A stretch of 19,201 nucleotides of DNA from DSUN01 sp035527715 (GTDB lineage Bacteria > Planctomycetota > PUPC01 > DSUN01). Shown in pieces: positions 14,954 through 19,201 of this stretch. The notes under the pieces are model-generated. The model had not been told where the DNA came from. It saw nothing but the letters and a program-made list of their open reading frames with translations, and made no database searches. The stretch spans positions 1-19,201 of the forward strand of contig DATKZY010000203.1 of the NCBI GenBank assembly GCA_035527715.1, read 5' to 3'. Both the position numbers and the translations under genes were made by a program. Each line of letters starts with the position of its first letter. Position 1 is the first letter of the stretch.

Positions 14954-17161
14954 CTAGGGCTGGGTGTACTGGAAGGGAACTGGTTTGTGGGGTTGAGTGA
15001 GGAGCTTGTCGCAGAAGATGCCGGCAGTGACCTGGATGTTGTGCGCGCCGCGGGCCATGTGAAGTTGGCCGTACGGCATGAAGAGCCGGCAGTCGTTGTA
15101 GACGGTCACGGGGTACATGGGCCGCCCCACCACCGAGGTGCCCACTTGACCGTCCTCGGCTGCGAACTGACCGTCGCGGTCCTTCAGTGGAACTCCTTCG
15201 CGCCAGAACCACGTCGCCACGGTGACGTCGCGGCCGACACAGCCGCTGACGACGAACTGGACGTTTATCATCATGCCGCGCTGACCCCGTTCTACGACGT
15301 TGTGGGTGAACCAGATCGCCTTCACCTCGGCGGATGGGCCTGCCGCGGCGGGGGGGCCGGCCTGAACGGTGAAGGGAGTGGTCGTGACGGAGGCGAGCGC
15401 GCGGCCCCTGTGGACGACCGTGAGCAGGGCCACAAGGGGGGCTGCCAGTGACTCTTGGGTCAGGTGGAGTTGGCTCACGGGAATCCAGATTTCGAGGCCG
15501 GAGACCTTCGTGCGCGGGTGTGGTGGGATGGTCTTCGCCTCAGAGCAGACGAGGCCATCGGTGGAATAGAATCGCTTGTCGAAGTCGCGAAGCAGCGTGC
15601 CGGTCCCCGGGAATTGGAAGAGAGCCTGAAGGGATACCTCCTGCCCTTGCAGGCCGTCCAGGAGGAGGTCCGCCCGGATGCGGACCCACTGAGCATTCTC
15701 GTGAATCACGCTCGGGTCCACCGATGCTCCCGTGACCCACCCTGCCGCTTCGCCTCCCCCCGGCTGCCCGGGCGGCGTGCCCGGCACGACATAGTCGAAC
15801 GCCACAGGGTCAGAGCCGGCAAGGCTCTCGCCCGCGTAGTAAAAACCGACGCTAACCTGGAGGTGGTGCTGTCCCGGAGGGAGGTGGAGCTGTCCGGCGG
15901 GCAGGACGATGCGCAAGTCGGAGTAGGTGGTGTTGTCGTAGGGGGGTTGGAAGGCGCAGTTCACGGCCACCTGCCCGTCCTCGGTGGTATACTTGCCGTC
16001 GGTGTCCTGGACCTTCTGGCCGCTCGCATTGCCGAACCAGACGTTGGCCCAGCACTCCTTGCCACGGAGATCGTCCACCTCGAAGTGCACATGCGCCACG
16101 ACCTCGCCACCTGGGGAGGGCGTGTCAAGCCACACACGGTGGATGCGGGCCACGGGTTTGCCAGTCGTGGGCGGCTGGGCCACCTCGCCACCGGATGCTG
16201 CTTGGACGACGATGACGGAGCGAGCGCGCTTCACTGTGAACTCACGCATCGCGCGCAGTTGGGTTTGGCTGAAGTAGAACTTCGCGCCTTCCCCGAAGTC
16301 GTAGTCCATCACGTTCGCCCACTCGGGCGCGGCGTCCACGGCTCCCTGGGGGCCGGTGCCCAGGTCCGTGATGCCCAGAGCCCGGTTCTTTTGCTGCTCC
16401 CAGGCGTGGGGGAGGCTGAAGTAGTGGCCCAGTTCGTGGGCCACGGTGTTCATATAGGTGTTCGCCTGCCTGGAGACGACGATGCCCAGTGAGGGCTCTG
16501 AGCGGGAAACGCGGGTGAGGACACGGCGGGGCCCCGTGTCGAGGCGCAGAGCGAAGCCGATGTTTGACTCGGCGCCGATGGTGCCGCCCGTCTCGTGGTC
16601 CGGGTCCTTGATGTCCCACACGCAGAAGATGGTGAGGTTGCGCATGTTTTCCGTCACGCGCAGGTGGCGCAGGTCCGCTGTGCCTGTGCGGACGACGCCG
16701 TTGCGGTCACGCGTCGCGCCGTAGCAGTTTTCCGTGTCGAAGGGCCGCCCGATGATCTGCGACACCTCGCTCTCGTGGACGTCGTAGAGGCTGTGGAACT
16801 GGAATTGCAGGCAGGGCGCGGGCCGGCCGGGGCCGAACCTGGCCATGTCCTGCTCGCTGAAGCGGAAGGTGCGGTTGGCCAGCTCGATCTGGCCGATGAC
16901 CCAGGCCTTGGGCGCCATCTGCTCCGCCGAGTGCTCGTCGGAGTAGATGCGGACGACGTTCACGGGCAGGAGGAATTCGGCTCGCGGGTCAGGCGGCGTG
17001 GCACGGGGCCACGAGTCACGGGGTTTGAATGCCTCCGTCTCAACGGCGTTCCCCATCGCAGGCCGGGCCCGGGCCGTGCCCGATAGCCCCAGGCCGATGA
17101 GGGAGAGCGCGATCAACGGAAGACGAGCCCAGTTGAACCGCCTTGTGGCATGCTGTGCCAT
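14954..17161 (-). CDS. Secreted metzincin-type metalloprotease with three C-terminal beta repeats
   Basis: Probable exported zinc endopeptidase. An N-terminal signal peptide (basic start, hydrophobic LPLIALSLIGLGLSG, likely cut after TARA, residue 32) is present. The catalytic motif is HELGHYFSLPH: H242, E243, H246 and third ligand H252. NVMDY supplies a Met-turn (M285). This resembles pappalysin/cytophagalysin (M43), except that the usual Gly of HExxHxxGxxH is Ser249. After the protease (about 40-320) come three related modules of about 120 residues (about 335-458, 475-600, 618-735). Modules 1 and 3 share a D-x-DG-x-[YF]-x3-DGQV strand and a QLH[LM] turn; the middle one is degenerate. AAGGGG (minus strand, 17168-17173) precedes ATG 17161; the stop is TAG at 14954-14956. 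The substrate is unknown. Confidence 0.85.
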   Translation of the reverse strand: MAQHATRRFNWARLPLIALSLIGLGLSGTARARPAMGNAVETEAFKPRDSWPRATPPDPRAEFLLPVNVVRIYSDEHSAEQMAPKAWVIGQIELANRTFRFSEQDMARFGPGRPAPCLQFQFHSLYDVHESEVSQIIGRPFDTENCYGATRDRNGVVRTGTADLRHLRVTENMRNLTIFCVWDIKDPDHETGGTIGAESNIGFALRLDTGPRRVLTRVSRSEPSLGIVVSRQANTYMNTVAHELGHYFSLPHAWEQQKNRALGITDLGTGPQGAVDAAPEWANVMDYDFGEGAKFYFSQTQLRAMREFTVKRARSVIVVQAASGGEVAQPPTTGKPVARIHRVWLDTPSPGGEVVAHVHFEVDDLRGKECWANVWFGNASGQKVQDTDGKYTTEDGQVAVNCAFQPPYDNTTYSDLRIVLPAGQLHLPPGQHHLQVSVGFYYAGESLAGSDPVAFDYVVPGTPPGQPGGGEAAGWVTGASVDPSVIHENAQWVRIRADLLLDGLQGQEVSLQALFQFPGTGTLLRDFDKRFYSTDGLVCSEAKTIPPHPRTKVSGLEIWIPVSQLHLTQESLAAPLVALLTVVHRGRALASVTTTPFTVQAGPPAAAGPSAEVKAIWFTHNVVERGQRGMMINVQFVVSGCVGRDVTVATWFWREGVPLKDRDGQFAAEDGQVGTSVVGRPMYPVTVYNDCRLFMPYGQLHMARGAHNIQVTAGIFCDKLLTQPHKPVPFQYTQP

Positions 17162-17267
17162 TCGATTCCCCTTGTGAGATCTCCTGGATCTGCCGCCGTG
17201 ACAGCATCGGCCCTACAACGCCACAGAAAGCGCGTGAGTTCTCGGACCCCACGGGCGGCGGCGCGCA

Positions 17268-18341
17268 TCACTCCGGCGGCGCAAGCCACCCCGTGCTCGC
17301 CCGGAGAACCTGGCCCGGTTTCACCAGGGTGTGTTCCACCGTGCGGATGAGCTTCCCGTCCACGCGGACGTCAACGAAGACCACCGTCGCGGGAAGGTTC
17401 CGCGAGTTGACGTACGTGAGCTCGACGCCGTAGTTGTTCGCCGTGATTTGCGGGATGTTGCAGACCTCGTGCCCGGGGCCGCGCAGGAGGTCTTGCACGG
17501 GCGGGAAGCTGGCGTCCGTCGGGCCAATGACCCGCAGGTCAACATCTGCCTCAGTCAGCCACCGCGCCGTCACCGTGAGTCCTTTGCCCGGCGCAGGCCC
17601 CGGATCGGCCAGCTCCGCACCCGCGTCCAGAACCTTCTCATCGCCGCGCCGCCCCAGGACGATCTCGCCCTTGTTGGTGAGCCGTCCCGCCTTCCACACC
17701 TCGATGATGACGGGAGTGGCGAGCACGCCACGGTCGGTGAGGACCCTCAGCTCGATCCGGTGCTTGCCCGCCTTCGGGCGGAGGATGGCGCAGGTCTCGG
17801 AGCCGGGGCCTCTCAGGCAGTCCTCCAGGACGCCGTATCTGGACCCGGCGGGGTCAACGACCCGCAGTTCAATGTCGGCCGCGGTCCGCCAGATCGCTTT
17901 CACAGCGAGGCCCGGCGGCTCCTCCTGGGGAACCTGTTCCTTCGGGGGGGGCGCTGGGGCACCCGGATTGGCGACATTGACGAACTGCGTCTCGCCCCGC
18001 TTCTGGAGGACGACCTGAGCCGTGCCGACGAGTTGGCCGTCGCGGTGGACCTCCACCGTCACCGTCGTGGGGCCCGACCCCTTTATGCTCTTGCACTCCA
18101 ACATGGCCCTGTAATCGCCTCCAGCCGCATCGGCGATGTCGCAGACTACGGTAGCTGGGCCTCTGAAGGGATCCGATCTAGGCAGGTACCGTCTCCCCGT
18201 GGGGCCGAGGACTCTCAACTCGATGGCGGCCCTGGTGGACCAGGAGGCCTTCACGGTGAGGGTGCCCGCCTGCGCGGCCGGAGCGTGAAGGACCGCGGCA
18301 AGAGCCGCCGCCAGCCAGATGGCTACTGCACTCGTACGCAT
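17268..18341 (-). CDS. Secreted protein with three YfaP/DUF2135-like repeats
   Basis: A signal peptide MRTSAVAIWLAAALAAVLHA...AQA (cut after A25) supports ATG 18341, which has AGGAGAG upstream on the minus strand; the in-frame ATG at 18374 would add 11 residues before the signal and is less likely. The mature protein is three repeats (about 26-123, 144-238, 254-349) joined by Pro-rich linkers. Each has a W-x4-A-[ADI]-[IV]-[ED]-L-R-V opening, a D-x2-RGP-x3-[VTE]-C-[DAN]-I centre with one Cys (C67, C184, C294), and a closing beta hairpin. The W...DIDLxVxxPxG pattern resembles DUF2135/YfaP domains, but with Glu often replacing Asp. Function unknown. It lies 106 bases upstream of the metalloprotease on the same strand, so the two are probably cotranscribed. 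Confidence 0.8.
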   Translation of the reverse strand: MRTSAVAIWLAAALAAVLHAPAAQAGTLTVKASWSTRAAIELRVLGPTGRRYLPRSDPFRGPATVVCDIADAAGGDYRAMLECKSIKGSGPTTVTVEVHRDGQLVGTAQVVLQKRGETQFVNVANPGAPAPPPKEQVPQEEPPGLAVKAIWRTAADIELRVVDPAGSRYGVLEDCLRGPGSETCAILRPKAGKHRIELRVLTDRGVLATPVIIEVWKAGRLTNKGEIVLGRRGDEKVLDAGAELADPGPAPGKGLTVTARWLTEADVDLRVIGPTDASFPPVQDLLRGPGHEVCNIPQITANNYGVELTYVNSRNLPATVVFVDVRVDGKLIRTVEHTLVKPGQVLRASTGWLAPPE

Positions 18342-18573
18342 GGACTTCTCTCCTATCCGAAGACACTCGGTCACGGTCCGTGCGACACGGCCGGCGCGTC
18401 ACGGCACCCGCCGTGCCGGTCAAACGGGGAGACACTGCCTCCCCGGTGACGAGGAAGGGACAGCAAGGCAGGTCATAGTGTGGGTGACACTTGGCAGAGG
18501 CAAAGCCCGCAGGAGGCAGCGCCCCAACCGGCCAGAATGGCCTCTCAAATCGAGCCGGCGGCCCTATATTGTC

Positions 18574-18602
18574 ATTATACCGGAGCTTAGCTCACACTGC
18601 AA
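18574..18602 (-). promoter_or_regulatory. Candidate minus-strand promoter with a palindrome in its spacer
   Basis: On the minus strand, TTGCAG (18597-18602) and a perfect TATAAT (18574-18579) lie 17 bases apart, in one of the few AT-rich spots of this gap. The spacer contains GAGCTtAGCTC (18583-18593), an inverted repeat that could be an operator. Transcription would run toward the DUF2135-like gene with a leader of about 225 bases. Confidence 0.5.
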
Positions 18603-18832
18603 GCCCGTAGTGCCCAAAAAGTCCGAGTCCTCGTCTGGGAGCCGCTTTTCCGGCCTCGGAGTGATCTTCGCTCTGGTTTGCTGCCGTCCGTGCCCGCGAT
18701 GGCACGGTGGGGTCAGCTCTGGGCGTGGGGCACTGAGACTCGCAGGCCCGTCGCTGGCGGCGACGGCGTTGTGGGCGGGGCGTCTCTGCCCCGCGTGGCT
18801 GCTCGGGGGCAGGGGACGGGTCGCCTGCGAGT
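18603..18832. other. Gap with no recognisable gene
   Basis: Open frames exist on both strands through the larger stretch 18375-19201, but their predicted peptides are low-complexity, rich in Arg and Pro, and match no family I know. The part 18375-18573 would be the leader of the minus-strand operon; the rest to 19201 is mostly hairpin repeats. I see nothing else to annotate here. Confidence 0.5.
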
Positions 18833-18865
18833 TTGACTCGCGCCCCGGCAAAGGGCGCGAGTCAA
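18833..18865. repeat. TTGACTCGCGCCC hairpin, copy 1
   Basis: TTGACTCGCGCCC (18833-18845) pairs perfectly over 13 bp with GGGCGCGAGTCAA (18853-18865), loop CGGCAAA. A second copy with the same stem and a different loop is at 18959-18999. Confidence 0.95.
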
Positions 18866-18958
18866 TCCCACCAGCCCATGCAGCCGCGATGGGCAGCGAT
18901 GCAACCTGTTGACGAATAGACACTTGTGGCGTCGCACCGGCAGGCGTCGGGGCAGGAC

Positions 18959-18999
18959 TTGACTCGCGCCCCAGGGCTGGGGAAAAGGGCGCGAGTCAA
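18959..18999. repeat. TTGACTCGCGCCC hairpin, copy 2
   Basis: The same 13-bp stem as copy 1 (arms 18959-18971 and 18987-18999), with a 15-base loop instead of 7. It lies in the same orientation, 126 bases after copy 1. The identical stems with different loops are typical of REP-like families. Confidence 0.95.
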
Positions 19000-19045
19000 A
19001 TCAAACGGCAAGCGGCGCGTCCCGCCGTCCCTGATACCTCGTAGG

Positions 19046-19063
19046 ACTTCAGACGTCTGAAGT
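19046..19063. repeat. 18-bp perfect palindrome ACTTCAGACGTCTGAAGT
   Basis: A perfect self-complementary sequence with no loop. Flanking AGG on the left and TCCT on the right extend it imperfectly. It could form a cruciform or bind a symmetric protein; no adjacent gene is visible. Confidence 0.9.
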
Positions 19064-19071
19064 TCCTGCCC

Positions 19072-19092
19072 CCACCGACCTCGTGTCGGTGG
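19072..19092. repeat. CCACCGAC hairpin
   Basis: CCACCGAC (19072-19079) and GTCGGTGG (19085-19092) form an 8-bp stem around loop CTCGT, immediately after the 18-bp palindrome. There is no T-run, so I do not call a terminator. Confidence 0.8.
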
Positions 19093-19135
19093 AGCAAGGG
19101 ATTGACACCTACTGCGAGTGACCCTCTCCCCCCAT

Positions 19136-19161
19136 CCCCCTCTCCACTCGTGGAGAGGGGG
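19136..19161. repeat. CCCCCTCTCCAC/GTGGAGAGGGGG palindrome
   Basis: A perfect 12-bp arm pair (19136-19147 with 19150-19161) with only TC between. A looser outer pairing of CCCTCTCCCCCC with GAGGGGGTGAGG extends it over about 19122-19174. It resembles the widespread CCCTCTCC-type intergenic palindromes seen in many GC-rich bacteria. Confidence 0.9.
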
Positions 19162-19201
19162 CGAGGGGGTGAGGCCGTTCCGTGTAGTTCTCAATCCTTC
19201 G

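Noticed and set aside
14858..18497. Ten-base inverted repeat CTGCCAAGTG/CACTTGGCAG flanking the two minus-strand genes as a transposon boundary
   Set aside because: Ten bases over 3.6 kb is compatible with chance, there is no matching direct repeat, and the match does not extend.
18564..18923. 119-codon minus-strand frame and an overlapping 197-codon plus-strand frame in the right-hand gap
   Set aside because: Low-complexity Arg/Pro-rich peptides that run through a hairpin repeat and the candidate promoter; no family resemblance.
18833..19161. CRISPR array
   Set aside because: The repeats are palindromes of different families with irregular spacing and only two identical stems; no cas gene is visible.

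Overview
This is a GC-rich bacterial window carrying a dense run of plus-strand housekeeping genes, followed by a repeat-rich accessory zone and a pair of minus-strand secreted proteins. Several things point to a Planctomycetota-like or related Gram-negative lineage: GC-rich coding, a very large secreted-type multidomain protein with a beta-propeller, a signal peptidase I with a long insert, LptB (so an outer membrane with LPS transport), and many different intergenic palindromic repeats. No rRNA or ribosomal marker is present, so the phylum is an inference.

Layout. 2-4426 (+): 3' part of a giant protein with a Pro/Glu/Lys repeat stalk, a glycosidase-like middle and a C-terminal beta-propeller. 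4553-4753 (+): a tiny LysW-like zinc-ribbon protein. 4849-4876: an almost perfect sigma70-type promoter. 4914-12704 (+): a compact cluster argB, argD, rph, rdgB, ROK sugar kinase, lepB, lptB, pdxA, with short gaps or overlaps in most places. 13040-14245 (+): a GT4-type glycosyltransferase. 14193-14788: a patchwork of a MITE-like element, a 79-bp tandem duplication and short-repeat arrays. 14954-17161 and 17268-18341 (-): a secreted metzincin-type metalloprotease and a secreted protein of three YfaP/DUF2135-like repeats, probably cotranscribed leftward. 18375-19201: no convincing gene, but two copies of one hairpin and three further palindromes.

The housekeeping cluster mixes arginine synthesis (ArgB, ArgD), RNA 3'-end processing (RNase PH), nucleotide-pool cleaning (RdgB), sugar phosphorylation (ROK), protein export (LepB), LPS export (LptB) and pyridoxal phosphate synthesis (PdxA, whose product is the cofactor ArgD needs).

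The most striking observation is a 57-bp near-perfect palindrome inside pdxA. It is inserted in frame, in the only open reading frame of its three on that strand, and adds 19 residues to a loop just before the conserved YHDQG motif. Second is a MITE-like element whose terminal inverted repeat supplies the last residues and the stop codon of the glycosyltransferase. The window holds at least eight distinct palindrome families. The signals suggest a genome heavily colonised by small non-autonomous palindromic elements, two of which have been absorbed into proteins. I see no CRISPR array, tRNA, rRNA or intact transposase gene.
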